The position numbers and the translations under genes are program-made. From Nannobrachium achirus (taxonomy: Eukaryota; Chordata; Actinopteri; Myctophiformes; Myctophidae): a stretch of 64,000 nucleotides of DNA. How positions within the stretch are numbered: the stretch's first letter is position 1; every line of letters begins with the position of its first letter. The notes under the pieces were generated by a model. That model made no database searches and was not told the DNA's origin. It was given only the letters and a program-made list of their open reading frames with translations. The stretch covers positions 12,659,653 through 12,723,652 of the forward strand of contig OY997650.1 in NCBI GenBank assembly GCA_963921795.1. The letters run 5' to 3'. Of this stretch, positions 44,079-56,180 are shown piece by piece.

Positions 44079-45532
44079 AGGTGTATTCAGTGATAATGAA
44101 AGTGGCCGGGGGTCATCTTGTCCCTTACTGGCCTTACAGCGTGGAAATGTTTAGTTTTTTATAGATTTTTTATCACGTCCTTATATGGTCAGCACCAGTG
44201 GCGAATTTTCAGGACCTTCAGGGTATTCAGAGAAGACCCAGGGATCCTCAGAAGAAAGAAAATAATATTTTTATTTTTAAATAAAAAATATATTTTTATT
44301 TTTTATTATTTTTATTAAAATAATTACAATTATTTGTGTTGGTAATCTGTTAAACTGCACTGTTTCGCTCGCTATACTCGTTGTAGTTGTTTCTTCCCCA
44401 AGTTCTGTGCATAGGGAGTGCTTGTGTGCTGGGAAAAATAACAGCCAATGAGAGATTTTTTCTACTGAGTCTCTGCGCAGATTACTCTCACTCGCAGTAC
44501 TTCTAGAATTCCCTGAGCCAGTTCCCCATAATACAAGCCTTGGTGTGGATTGACAGTTTGATCAACCAATCATATTTTGAGGGCTCTGGTCAAGGGTATA
44601 CGGAACACCCACGTTCAACCACCAATCAAAATGAGTCAAGTGACTACTGGCCAATCACAACACGGCTTTTCCGGGACTTGGAGTGGAACAACAAGCATGT
44701 TTCACACTCACTATGCACAACACGTGAAACTTGTAAAGTAAACAGACGCGACATGGCTGCAGCTGGAGTGAACGCTGTGGATTTATTATTATCGTTGCCT
44801 TTTTCAAGAAGACTGTTTTATGAAAAGATGGACAGAACTTAAAAGGAATGATAGCTTTATGAACCCATCTTTGAGAAATTCACCCAAAAGGACAGGAGGA
44901 TGTTTTTCTTTTCTTCAAGTGAACAACTTCATTGGTGAGAGAAACTGAATTAATTTATATTGCTGGATATGCCGCTGTGCATTTAATTTCCATTGATTGA
45001 TCATTGAAGAATGTATTAGAAGTTTGCAATTGGAAAAGGTACAGTTTCATGACAGTACAAATCACTGGTCAGCTAAAAGGAGATCCTAGTAAACCTTACA
45101 GCTTATTTACACAGGAACCACTTTATGTATCTCATATAACATTGAAAGACAGATTGATACACTTAGGCCTGTTTTTGTCTATTTAATGTGGGTCTTTCTT
45201 GACGTGGTCTTTCTTTGCATTGATAGCTGGTGTTGTTACATGATGGTGGACAGTGCGTTTTGCTTTGTAAAGCGCGCTATGTTAAATGGACGTTTCGATT
45301 GGTTGCGCTGGTTGTGTCTTGTGTGGCTCTGTCTGTCAGCAGCGCACATCTATTTAATCCTTATATTGGCATTGGTTTGGAAGTCTTGGTTTGGAGTATG
45401 TGTGTAGTGCTAATTAGGTTAAGCCTACCCAGCGTGCTTGCCTTGTACACAGTCTGCTGTTCATTGTTAACCAGTTTTGTAAAAGAAAAAGAAGAATGAA
45501 AAAGGCATACAATTTGCGCGCATGTGCACGCG

Positions 45533-45566
<34 letters not shown>

Positions 45567-45703
45567 CGGTGGTGCGTCCCCGAAGGTCCGGTCCCTTGGG
45601 GCACGCATCGCCACTGGTCAGCACACATTCTAGTGAGGAGAATGAATGCAAAATGTACCAATTATATTTTTATTTGAATGAAATACAATCACTGAATATA
45701 CCT
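44079..45703. mobile_element. TTAA-flanked MITE split by hAT element
   Basis: TTAA at 44075-44078 and 45704-45707. The ends are AGGTGTATTCAGTGAT and the inverse ATCACTGAATATACCT. The host itself is only about 200 bp once the hAT insert is removed. Confidence 0.8.
44196..45616. mobile_element. 1.4-kb non-autonomous hAT element
   Basis: An exact 8-bp duplication GTCAGCAC (44188-44195, 45617-45624) flanks ends CAGTGGCGAATTTTCAGGAC and GCACGCATCGCCACTG. It contains a 33-base G run at 45534-45566 and no transposase frame that I recognise. It is the longest hAT-type insertion in the window. Confidence 0.88.
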
Positions 45704-45844
45704 TTAACCATATTAGACTCATTGAAAATACACATCGGTCACGTTCTGGTGACTCATCATGGTCCTTCTAAAGCGTGATTTATTTTATTTTAATGTTTAG
45801 TCAGTGTTTATGCAAGGGATAATTGACAAAAAGACGGTCGTTAT

Positions 45845-46230
45845 TGAGAATTATACAACTGGTAGTTCCGATGAAGCAATCTGATTGGTTAAAGTAGCTC
45901 TCTACCCGTGTGAATAACGAGCACTACCACACAGGTCTAATCAAACAAAGTTATCAGCTGCATTGGTCGCAAAAGAGCTGAAGCGCTCCCCTCTCCCCTA
46001 GCCTAGCCTAGCTGCTAGCAGTTTTCATGTGAAGTCAATGGACAGCTAAATGTGGCATTAAAAAAAATACAAATTCCTATCGAATACCTTATTACAAAGA
46101 AATGAAGTTGACATGTTTTGGCAACAGTTGTATAATAGCAATATTACACTCGAGGGTGTGGGTTAAGTGATTATTGTATAATCACATTAACCCACACGCC
46201 CTCTCGTGTAATATTACTTAAATAAACCCA
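45845..46230. mobile_element. palindromic MITE, AATATTACACGAGAGGG type, copy 2 (inverted)
   Basis: It carries ATTATACAACTGGTAGTTCC, GCAATCTGATTGG and the terminal hairpin AATATTACACTCGAGGGTGT with its mirror, in reverse order to copy 1. Confidence 0.75.
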
Positions 46231-46933
46231 GACATGATGATTGGATCCTGACACAAAGTGGCGGGGTCAAGCTGGCCATGATTGATATGAGCATGTGCTC
46301 TGAGCCTTTGATTAGAGCTCATCAGTCATTATTCAGAGATAACTCAACACTGAATTCAGTGATTGACCAATTAGAATCAAGCATGAATGCTACATATCCA
46401 GGGTCCAGGGAGAGGGTGCAGTTTCTCTTGTCTTGGTTTAGAAACTGTCCCACAGCCCTCCTCTGAGACACAGATCGAGTAGACCGAAATGGTGCCGTCT
46501 TATGATGAGGCATTAGTGAGGGCCATTTATATGCAGTTGGAAACGGGTGAAGTGGCCCTTTAACACAACCGAGAGCAAGGCTGTAATAGATCTCGCCAGG
46601 CTCGAAACATGACAAACCTCACAACATGGACTTGTTGAAATTAAGTGCCTTTAATTACCTCTTCACTTACTCAGCGACTTAGCCTCTCCTCATCCTCTTT
46701 AATGCCCCTCTCCTCGGCGGACGTGTAAAGTGTGCGTGCATCACAGCGCCCTTCATTTAGCGACGGCACGTAATTACATCTTGAAGACTCGGGTCGTGGC
46801 CGTGTCATAATGCACCACCCACAGCAAAGCTGCTATATTCCTGCTGAGCGTGTGCTGCTGTCACTTATATAACCTGGACTGCCTTTTATCCCTTTCTATT
46901 TAAGGAGCACAACTTAATAGCAGTTAAGCTGTT

Positions 46934-47643
<710 letters not shown>

Positions 47644-47649
47644 TGTTAA

Positions 47650-48200
47650 CCATTCAGAACGGGTACACTGTATTGTGTATCATTATTTTATGCTTTAACT
47701 ATTGAAAAATAGCAGATATACAAGCTCACAGCACGACACCGAGTGCCGCGCTGCGAGCTTGTAGATCGTGAAAATTAGAATTTTGACCCCCAAAGTGTCT
47801 TTTGAATCCTTCTAAGATTTTCTAAAAAAAAACTATGTTTCTATGTCAGCAATCTGGCTAGCCATCGTCAAAGAAAAGGTCCTTTTCACTTAACTGGAGC
47901 TCAGTTAGTTTGTTCTTGAGAGACTACTGTCAGTGGTTCTCAAACCTTTTCATGTGAAGGACCCCCAAAATTATATTTATTTGGCCACGGACACCCATCT
48001 CAAAATATTTAGTTCCAGGGACCACCCAGAAGCAAGATTTGAGTTACAAATGTTTAAAAAATACATATATTCAAAGATTTGCACACATTTTCACAACTTC
48101 TTCAGAAATAGCAGATCTACAAGCTCGCAGCGTGGCACTCGGTGCCGCGCTGTGAGCTTGTATATCTGCTATTTTTCACTGGTAAAAGCATTCAATAATT
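47650..48200. mobile_element. B/C-type composite with two cores
   Basis: It repeats the order seen at 8140-8680: the TTCAGAACGGGTACAC motif, a core (47703-47767, right arm cut short), a segment with CTTTTCACTTAACTGGAGCTC, then family B CAGTGGTTCTCAAACC and a second core at 48106-48178. The two regions are long-range duplicates of each other. Confidence 0.78.
48106..48178. repeat. palindromic core
   Basis: GAAATAGCAGATCTACAAGC, a CAGCGTGGCAC/GTGCCGCGCTG stem, loop TCG, and a right arm with TATATCTGC as at 8557 and 13352. Confidence 0.88.
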
Positions 48201-48857
48201 CTAGGCCTAAATGGGTATCCAGCGATCACTATAAGCCCTTGTGAAACAGCCTGCCATGTTCGCCAGTTGTCAGTAATGCGGATCGCCTTTGGTCTCTTTC
48301 ATTCATGGCTACCAGGTTCAATAGGATGCATTGAGCAGGATATTTGGCATCTGTACACAGGGTTTCAGTACCAATGCCTGATGCCTCAGGACTGACACAG
48401 ATGTTACAATTATACTGATTGATGGTTGCTCAACATCGCACCTCATTTATAATATTACCAAGCTATTCATGATTCCCACGATGCCATTCGTCAACAGCGA
48501 TGCAAAGATTGGACTGTCTCATAGGCTACCATTATGCATCATTCACTTAAACTTTCACTTGGGTGAGCTTACTTTTTTACCGTCAATTGCCAATGCAATT
48601 AAAGACTGCCGGTGCAATCTTTCATTTCATTGGCACCACCATCATTTGTATAATAGTGACATGTCATGTATTAGAATGCAATTAGTGCAAGCCACTGGCA
48701 TGAAAGTTAATTGAATGGAGCATGGAATGGTTTTGTCAAATTCGGTATAGTAAGGCTTATGGATTTACTTGTGTTTCTCCAAGTGTTCCATAGTAAGAAA
48801 TGATGTTGCTGTGTTGCATATTATGACCTTATAATGACTCACCGTTGTCTCTCTCAG

Positions 48858-48954
48858 ATACCCCCAATATGGCAGTCGCAGGAGGCTGATACCTCCTATG
48901 TATGATGAGTATGGAGAGGTGATTATGGAGGATGACTATTACTACGACGCAGAG
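48858..48954 (+). CDS. pcdh15: pcdh15 linker exon 3, YPQYGSRRRL
   Basis: The 97-nt exon lies between TGTCTCTCTCAG and the donor GTACAC. Its first base A completes GGA (Gly) from the previous exon; it then encodes YPQYGSRRRLIPP, MYDEYGEVI and MEDDYYYDAE. From memory, mammalian PCDH15 CD2/CD3 tails have PQYGSRRRLLPP followed by EEYGEV and an acidic run, so this is the strongest single identification in the window. It ends in phase 0 and can join either the CD2-type or the CD3-type exon, both of which begin in phase 0. Confidence 0.95.
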
Positions 48955-49196
48955 GTACACCATCAATCTCTAATGCCGTACACAATCATTATCATAATCA
49001 TGTTGGAATCACTTAAAAGGCTGATTGCCCAATGCATTATTGAAAATATCGATGTCAGTGCTTCATGTACAATGTAAAATATTGAACTGCATACTAATAG
49101 CAAAAGCAATTACTTTTCACCTATTATGATATTCAAGCAATTTAGCAATCGATTATCTTTATTACATAATTGTGTCTCTATCTATCTATCCATCTG

Positions 49197-49271
<75 letters not shown>

Positions 49272-49587
49272 GTCTATCTAGTAGGGGTGTTACAATACAT
49301 TTTAACAGCGATACGATACACATCACGATACCTGGTTAACGATACGATACATGACAATATTGGTTCATTCATGGTGATACAATATGATTCGATTCAATGA
49401 TTTAAAATCGATATAGTAACTATTTAGCAAAGAAAAGTAAATGCTGTGATTATCTTGCAAATACATGGACATTGTAAAACGATACAAAGCCAAAACGGTA
49501 CGATATTTTTCTTTTGCAAACGATATAGTAGATCATTGCAAATTAAAATAGATTTTTCAATTCAGTTACTATATCGTTACACCCCTA

Positions 49588-49622
<35 letters not shown>

Positions 49623-49663
49623 ATACTGTAGTTCAATTAACCCAATGAATTAACCCTACTCAG
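48955..49663 (+). other. pcdh15: intron before CD2 exon, TATC arrays
   Basis: Two CTAT/TATC arrays (49172-49281 and 49588-49621) flank a palindromic MITE (about 49282-49587; ends TAGGGGTGTTACAATAC and ATATCGTTACACCCCTA). The MITE probably inserted into a single array. Confidence 0.8.
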
Positions 49664-51424
49664 ATGCGAGGCAGAGGACGAGGAAGGGGCCGTGGCAGAG
49701 GTAGAGGTGGACCCAAGAGGGTCGGATTTAGAGACCTGCCGCCCGAAGAGGAGGGAGGCGAGCCCTCCAAGGCCGCCAAGAGGCTGAAGTCCGTCATGAA
49801 ACTCAGCAAGCTGCTGGCGGCCGGCAAGGTGGGAGAGAAGAAAGCCTCTCCGTGGAAGAAAGCCAAGATGTTCAAGATGTTTGGCGCGAAGAAGGACTCG
49901 GATCAGGCCAAACTGATCGGTGCCCGCCGCACCGATGGCCAGGATGACGTGCCGGCGGGGCCGCCGGGTCTGGGCCCGATCGACACCAAGTCCGACGCCC
50001 GCAGCAGACTCGGGAAAGCATTCAAGAAGATTTCCCTGGGAGCCAGGTTCGGAGGAAGGAGGAAGTCTCAGGTTAGCGAGGCGGCCAGCGACGAGGATAA
50101 GAAGTCTAAGGTGTCTATTAGTGTAACCGAGAGTGAGCCGGAGAGCAAGGAGGAGAAAGACTCTGACGCAGAGTCCTCGGACAGAGGCAGCGCCGATCGT
50201 CTGAAAGTTGACTTGGACCAGGATTCAGTCCGAGAGAGCACCGTAGACTCAGAGGAAGAACCCGACGAGGAGGGGTCTGAGGCAGAGAGCAAGTCCAAGT
50301 CTGAAGACGAATCAGAGAAAGAGTCAAAATCAGAAGAATCCGAGAAAGAGTCAAAATCTGAAGAATCTGAGAAAGAGTCGGGAACCGATAAAGGATCCGA
50401 GTCCGGAACGGGCACGGGAACAGAGAAGGAATCGGGTACAGAGAAAGATTCCGATGAAGAGTCTAAGGAAGAAGGATCTGAGGAGGAAAGTGGTTCAGGC
50501 AGTGGCAGTGGAACCGATAAAGGATCCGAGTCCGGAACGGGCACGGGAACAGAGAAGGAATCGGGTACAGAGAAAGATTCTGATGAAGAGTCTAAGGAAG
50601 AAGGATCTGAGGAGGAAAGTGGTTCAGGCAGTGGCAGTGAAAGTGCTAGTGCTAGTGCTAGTGCTAGTGCTAGTGCTAGTGGTAGCGGGAGTGGTAGTGA
50701 GAGTGGGAGCGGTAGTGAGAGTGGGAGCGGTAGTGCTAGTGCTAGTGCTAGTGCTAGTGGTAGTGCTAGTGCTAGTGCTAGTGGTAGTGCTAGTGGTAGT
50801 GCTAGTGCTAGTGCTAGTGGTAGCGGGAGTGGTAGCGGCAGTGAAAGTGGCAGTGCCAGTGAGAGTGGGAGCGGTAGTGCTAGTGCTAGTGCTAGTGGTA
50901 GTGCTAGTGCTAGTGCTAGTGGTAGTGCTAGTGCTAGTGGTAGTGCTAGTGCTAGTGCTAGTGCTAGTGGTAGCGGGAGTGGTAGCGGCAGTGAAAGTGG
51001 CAGTGGTGGTTCTGGCAGTGCAGCCTCTGGATCCGGCAGTGGGGGCAGCGAGGACCAAGCATCTGGGTCAGAGGGAAGTGGTTCAGAGGACCGAGGAAGT
51101 GGAAGTGGAAGTGGAAGTGGCAGTGGTGGGGGCAGTGGTAGTGGTGGGGGCAGTGGTAGTGGTGGGGGCAGTGGTAGTGGTAGCGGTAGTGGCAGTGGTG
51201 GTGGCAGTGGTAGCGGCAGTGGGGGTTCAGAAGGGGAAGACTCTGAGGCGGCCAGCGATGTCAGTGATGAAGCACCTCCTCCCAGGAAGCCCAGGCCGGC
51301 TCCAGAGCCAATGCCTGCAGACCCCTACTCATATGACTATGGTGGACTGTCCCCCATCACTGAGGTGGACGAGGATGCCATCGCAGAAGAAACCTCTGAT
51401 TCGGAGTCTGGCACCGAATTCTAG
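49664..51424 (+). CDS. pcdh15: pcdh15 terminal exon, CD2-type acidic Ser-rich tail
   Basis: This 586-residue tail follows ACCCTACTCAG in phase 0. Order: an Arg-Gly box (MRGRGRGRGRGRGRGG, residues 1-16); a basic region ending SPWKKAKMFKMFGAKKD (about 62-78); an acidic region with DLDQDSVRESTVDSEEE (about 183-199); KSEESEKES repeats; a 43-residue unit present twice in tandem (240-325); a Ser/Gly/Ala tract of about 200 residues (324-523); and an ending of ITEVDEDAIAEE, SDSESGTEF. From memory, mammalian CD2 has a TYTTWKRARIFPMIFKKVR basic motif, then LDQEEATESTVESEEE and long Glu/Ser runs; order and motifs agree. The Ser/Gly/Ala tract and Arg-Gly box appear peculiar to this gene. The end T-E-F fits a class I PDZ ligand. 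The weak acceptor suggests regulated use. Confidence 0.88.
   Translation: MRGRGRGRGRGRGRGGPKRVGFRDLPPEEEGGEPSKAAKRLKSVMKLSKLLAAGKVGEKKASPWKKAKMFKMFGAKKDSDQAKLIGARRTDGQDDVPAGPPGLGPIDTKSDARSRLGKAFKKISLGARFGGRRKSQVSEAASDEDKKSKVSISVTESEPESKEEKDSDAESSDRGSADRLKVDLDQDSVRESTVDSEEEPDEEGSEAESKSKSEDESEKESKSEESEKESKSEESEKESGTDKGSESGTGTGTEKESGTEKDSDEESKEEGSEEESGSGSGSGTDKGSESGTGTGTEKESGTEKDSDEESKEEGSEEESGSGSGSESASASASASASASGSGSGSESGSGSESGSGSASASASASGSASASASGSASGSASASASGSGSGSGSESGSASESGSGSASASASGSASASASGSASASGSASASASASGSGSGSGSESGSGGSGSAASGSGSGGSEDQASGSEGSGSEDRGSGSGSGSGSGGGSGSGGGSGSGGGSGSGSGSGSGGGSGSGSGGSEGEDSEAASDVSDEAPPPRKPRPAPEPMPADPYSYDYGGLSPITEVDEDAIAEETSDSESGTEF
50381..50638 (+). repeat. pcdh15: 129-bp coding tandem duplication in CD2 exon
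   Basis: Units 50381-50509 and 50510-50638 are nearly identical (GGAACCGATAAAGGATCCGA onward). The period of 43 codons keeps frame, and near-identity at silent sites implies a recent event or gene conversion. Confidence 0.92.
50634..51230 (+). repeat. pcdh15: AGTGST-type coding minisatellite (Ser-Gly/Ala tract)
   Basis: Hexamer units AGTGCT, AGTGGT and AGTGGC repeat for about 600 bp and encode alternating Ser with Gly, Ala or Glu. Larger blocks (for example GCTAGTGGTAGCGGGAGTGG) are themselves repeated. All units keep frame. Confidence 0.93.
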
Positions 51425-52276
51425 AGACATGGATAGACTGCTGTGAAGTAAGACTGAATGAAACAAATTCCTCTTGCATGGGAGTGAAGGATTCTTTCTT
51501 CTGAAGAACTGCGTTTGCCTCCTCAGAGTGTTTCAGATTGACTCTTTCTCTCTCTTTCCCCTGGCAAAGCAAAGCTTTGAAGGTTTTACTTTAGTTCTGG
51601 TGTCTGTCCGTCATCTTTGACACATTGGCCTCTTTGAATTCTTATTTTCCAAGTGTGGATTTTGTTCTGTTTTTGTATAGCATAGTGCTCCTGTTTCCTG
51701 ATATTCTGCATGTTATTCTGTCCCATGATTCTATTTGCTGTGTTGTTTCTTCAGTGCTTTTTTGTGTTCTCAAAAGGCTTTTTTTGACTACAAGGGGTAA
51801 CCTAGAACTTCCATTACTGAAAGTTTACAGATTTATTTGCCTTTCCATTATAACTAGAACCATCCCTGATGGGGGAGGTACTTCGTAAAAAAGTTTAAAA
51901 AAAAAAAGAAAAAGAAAAAAAGAAACGCATAATAATAGTGAAATTTGCTGATCTACAAGCTCACACAATAGCCGATCTGTGCGCTTCTAGATCATATCAC
52001 CAATTGTAATTATTGCAAGCCACTGGCTTGATTGAAAGTTGTACTCTAACTTATTAGTATAAGTTCTAAGTTCTGGTTAGTACCACAGGGTCCAAATTAG
52101 GTCCTAAGAACCTCATGTGAAACCGAGCCGTAACGTATGGAAACAAACGTGGTACCTGTGAAATACGCTTCACGGCACGGTTTCACTTAAGTTCTTGTAG
52201 TCAAAAAGAGCCAAATGTAGTTTATGAATAAAAACCTGTACGTTGATTTACTGACAACCGTATCGTTTCTCTCCAG
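51425..52276 (+). other. pcdh15: CD2 3'UTR or intron before CD3 exon
   Basis: It includes an A-rich stretch at 51895-51930, a decayed core (51940-51995; GCTGATCTACAAGCTCACAC) and a repeat related to that after the CD1 exon (GGTCCTAAGAACCTCATG). An AATAAA at 52227-52232 lies only 45 bp before the next exon. Confidence 0.5.
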
Positions 52277-52927
52277 GGTGGGAGAAAGAAGCGCATTAAG
52301 CTGGTGGTGGACAGAGAGTACGAGACCAGCTCCACCACCACCACGGGGGAGGACAGCACCACGGAGACGCAGCAGCAGCAGCAGCGCAACAGACTGTCCA
52401 ACGTCAACAGCCACAGCACCGTCAACGGGAACGTCTACCTCGCCCAGAATGGAACTATAGTCAGAACGAGGCGACTGCCCCACCACCCCAACAACCTCGC
52501 GGGAGGCTCTCCGTGTCGGCTGGGCAAGCAGTTTAAAAAATTGGACAAGCTGGGCGTGACCCACGAGGAAACCCTCCCCGTCACCAACAGCATCGGGAGC
52601 ACGGGGAACGGGACGCCGGGCATCACGTGCGTTCCCTCCTCCATCGTGGACATCAACCTCAACTCCCGGCCCTCCTGCGGCTCCCTGGGATCCGGCCTCG
52701 CGGGTCTGAAGACTTTCGGGCCGATTAAGTCCAATCCCGCCATGGCCTTGATTGACAGGAACGGCAGCAGTGGCCACTGTGGCGGCGACGAGCGAGAGAC
52801 TTCCGTGGACAGCCTTAAGGAGAGCAGGGAGACTCTTCAGTCGCACAGTGACAACACGCTGTCGGACGAGGACGAGCTGTGGATGGGACCCTGGAACAGC
52901 CTGCACATACCAATGACAAAACTCTGA
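52277..52927 (+). CDS. pcdh15: pcdh15 terminal exon, CD3-type tail
   Basis: This 216-residue tail follows CGTTTCTCTCCAG in phase 0, joining DAE to GGRKKRIKLVVDREYETSS. A Gln-5 run, NRLSNVN, NGNVYLAQNGTIVRTRR, FKKLDKLGVTHEE (about residue 86) and DEDELWMGPWNSLHIPMTKL at the C-terminus follow. From memory, mammalian CD3 has IKLVVDREYETSSTGED, NGNIYIAQNGSVVRTRR, FKKLDKLAVTHEE and WMGPWNNLHIPMTKL, so the match runs the full length. T-K-L fits a class I PDZ ligand. It is the best-conserved tail here; in zebrafish hair cells CD1 and CD3 are, as I recall, the reported forms. Confidence 0.95.
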   Translation, partial: GGRKKRIKLVVDREYETSSTTTTGEDSTTETQQQQQRNRLSNVNSHSTVNGNVYLAQNGTIVRTRRLPHHPNNLAGGSPCRLGKQFKKLDKLGVTHEETLPVTNSIGSTGNGTPGITCVPSSIVDINLNSRPSCGSLGSGLAGLKTFGPIKSNPAMALIDRNGSSGHCGGDERETSVDSLKESRETLQSHSDNTLSDEDELWMGPWNSLHIPMTKL

Positions 52928-53785
52928 CTGACCATTGCTGGACGATAGTTTTCATTCCTGTTTATTACCATGTTTGCCATGCAATTTTTGTTGTTGTTGT
53001 TGTTTGTTTTTGTTTGTTTGTATATTAGAGAACGCGTGCGTAACATTTTATTGTGCTGTTATGCCTCAGCTTGTCAAGTACCAATCATTTTCCGAGGCAT
53101 ACGACTGCGACGCTCACAGTATACTTTATATTACGGCTGACCATTTTCCAAATCATTGAGAGAGAGGTAGTAAGGAATGCAATTGTTATTGTTTTTACAG
53201 CCAATTCAAAATTAATGACAAGAAAATTCCTGTTGGGCCTCCATCTTCCACTGCAATAATTCAGCATAATCTTGGTGATTTTGCTGATAATGTAAAGCCA
53301 GGAATTTAGGAGCAAATTTACCACAAATGTAATTAATCCAAGTAAATGAGGTGGTCTGGTCTCACAAACCTCATCTCCAATTCGTTCAGAACGCAGCAGC
53401 CAGATTGTTAAGTATAAAACTAAATAGCGAAGCACACTACACCAGTTTTAGCCTCCCACACATTAGCCAAACATGGCCCATTGGTCACCCAAAATCACCC
53501 AGAAGCCTTGCCAACTGCCAGCAGTCTGTGTTGTTTGTGTCAACACAGTTGACATATTAACTGGTTTGGTATTACAATATGTGGTGGCACATGTGCTCGA
53601 CATTGGCAAATGCAGAGACATTATCCTTTAGTATATTGTGGAAGTATTCATATTAATTTGGATTTGTTAGTGAAAGGAGTAAGTACATCAAATGCAAATA
53701 AGCCTATATGACAACTGTCCACCCTCCAAGCATCTCCAAACCCAGCACAGCTCCACAACACTCCTGGCCAGCAAGACTGGTGTCT

Positions 53786-53822
53786 TGCACACGCGCCTTC
53801 GCGCACGCGCAAGACACCAGTC
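53786..53822. repeat. GC-rich hairpin
   Basis: TGTCTTGCACACGCG is mirrored by CGCGCAAGACA, with CCTTCGCGCA at the centre. Confidence 0.75.
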
Positions 53823-54215
53823 ATGTTGCCATACCTTAGCAACAGGCATGATACCATTTATTTTAAGAAGTACATTTTATTTTTCCCCCGTTTCTATGGT
53901 TTCTTGGGCTGGATACATGGCAGCCTGGAACGGTTGTTCAAGAGCAGCTAAACTTGGCATGTTAGTAAACGTGCCACAACGTGCAACAATAATGCATTGC
54001 ACCTGTGCAGCTGACCTGCCAGTATACCATTATGTCAAGATGAGGAGAATACAAGTATGGAGAATATAATTATAATACCTTGTTAAAGTGTCCATTTTGT
54101 AAAATGTTGTTATTTTACTGTAACTTAACAACATAATAATCAGCACAGATAAACAAAGAGACATTCATGAATTTATATTTCAAAGTAACTTTTGTTTTCC
54201 CCCCTGGACCCAAGT
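53811..54215. mobile_element. partial copy of the 38363 hAT element body
   Basis: GACACCAGTCATGTTGCCAT through CCCCCCTGGACCCA follows the copy at 38585-39002 with few changes. The termini are missing. Confidence 0.85.
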
Positions 54216-54464
54216 GGGTCCACCCAAAAGTGGACCCACTTTTTAATGCCAATAATCCTCTAACGTTACCCAACACTTGTCTCTAGACTGAAGACTGCTA
54301 ATGCCTAAGGACATCACGCTAGCAAGTTCAATGTTCTCTTTGAAATCACTCCTTAAAAGACACTTTTATAGACATGCTTTTACCTGATAAATCTGTTTTG
54401 AGGTTTAAAAAAGCTCTATTGTTTTGTGCACAATTTCAGTTTTTATAATTATATTTACATATGC

Positions 54465-54571
<107 letters not shown>

Positions 54572-54988
54572 GCTTGTGATGACTTCGGGGACGCCCCTTT
54601 ACACTTTTCAAAACACCTTTGAAATAATTATCGTTGTTTTGAAATGTCTAGCTGAAAATACACCCTGGAGAAAATGTTTCTTTACAAACAAAACTTTAGT
54701 CCATGACCTTTATATCACAGAATGACAGAATATCACCTGGAGTAGCAGATACTTTTAATATGTTTTTTATCTTTGAACACATTGTGACACATCGTGTCAG
54801 ATCCGATCTGCTGTTTTCTGGGAATGCTTGGAGATTTTTTATCTGATGTTCACCTATGCTCAGAGAAGAAAGGGAGGGTTCACACGGTTAGGAAAACAAC
54901 AGTAATGTGTGGTAATTATTTCTGAATCTAACAGATTGCGGCCTGCTTTGGAAAATGGTCAACAGTCATCTCAAGTGTACCGTTTATT

Positions 54989-55290
54989 AGGGCTGGGAAA
55001 TCAATCAAAAATGTATCAAAACCAAAATGTAATAATACAATTTAATAGATTTTTTTTTAAATTGACTAAACCTGATTAGTCTGATTAGGCACTTAAACCT
55101 TAATAAAATAGCCGACATACAAGCTCACAACATGCCACGATGTAACACGTTGTGAGCTTGTAGATCTGCCATTTCCACTATTAGTTATTTTCTGATATCC
55201 GTTCAGTAATCGTAATCGAGATTCGAGAGTAATCGTTAGTTTGAAATAATCGTGATATTGATTGTGATATTGATCGTGCCCAGCCCTACT
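54989..55290. mobile_element. GGGCTGGGAAATC MITE with core
   Basis: GGGCTGGGAAATCAATC and the inverse GATCGTGCCCAGCCCT bound AT-rich text. A core at 55107-55185 (AAAATAGCCGACATACAAGC and mirror) sits in the middle; its stem CACAACATGCCACG is decayed. Confidence 0.8.
55107..55185. repeat. palindromic core in GGGCTGGG family
   Basis: The arms are well kept and the inner stem is imperfect. The host family is unrelated at its ends to families A-E. Confidence 0.85.
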
Positions 55291-55384
55291 GTCTACTGTG
55301 AGTCATAATCATTGGATTAAACATGCCTGACCACTGTTGTGATCCTTTTTATAATCTATGATACACAAAGACTTTTGTTCAGTG

Positions 55385-56180
55385 GTTCCAAACCTGTGGG
55401 TCGAGGGCCCACTGGTGGGCTTTGAGTATTGCGAGTGGGCCCCCAAATAATTGGTAACATACTGTGGGCCCAATCTTGCCTTGTCCCTAAACCTTTTTCT
55501 GCCATGTTTTACTATTTTAGAAAAAAAGATTCCTGATTGGCTACGGGTGTAAACACAGACAGATACGCTACAGAAACACAGAACGCAGTACTTGCACACC
55601 ACTAGAACTTGCAAGTAAATATAAACCAGTAAGACGTCTAAAGGGCAAAAAGCGACCTCGTCCTTTAGGGCCATGTCGCGCCATCTGTCTTGGCCATCTG
55701 TCTTGGCCATATATGGATTCTGTTAGTGTGGTTTTCCTAACAGGGCATCATCTGGGATACAATCCCTTTAATGCCCATAAATGGAGATCCCTAACAGAAT
55801 CCCTTTTATGCCCATATATAGAGAGCCCTGCTCTGAGTATATGACATCACTGTGATGTCACCTGTGATGTGTCAGGGGAACCACAGTGTCAGGTTACCCG
55901 TCCGTCCGGACAGACAGACAGATGCGGTCAAGCTGTGACTGTTCTGATAGTACATAATTACAACCTTGAAAAGTTGAGTTGTCATTGTGATACTAATAAA
56001 TAGAAACACAAATTAAAGGTCATCCCCGCAAAACAATTACTCCAAGCTGGAAGTTAATGGATTAAATGATCATAATGCGGTCACCCATCTGACCACGTTA
56101 AGTGGTCTGATGGGTGGACCGCGAAGGCTTTTCAGAATGTCAAGTGGGCCCCGGATCCAGAAAGTGCTGGGAACCGCTGA
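55385..56180. mobile_element. CAGTGGTTCCAAACC hAT-like MITE
   Basis: CAGTGGTTCCAAACCTGTGG and the inverse GCTGGGAACCGCTG bound it. Text around 55735-55830 (CCCTTTTATGCCCATATATAG) recurs near 62775. No clear target duplication is visible. Confidence 0.65.

Noticed and set aside
44540-44842. 100-codon frame inside the 1.4-kb hAT element as a transposase remnant
   Set aside because: No hAT transposase motif is recognisable and no neighbouring frame continues it.
50454-51446. Long + strand frame rich in Val/Leu overlapping the CD2 exon
   Set aside because: It is a shifted reading of the Ser-coding hexamer array; the CD2 frame has the conserved motifs.
52187-52906. 239-codon minus-strand frame opposite the CD3 exon
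   Set aside because: It is the shadow of the well-matched CD3 coding frame.
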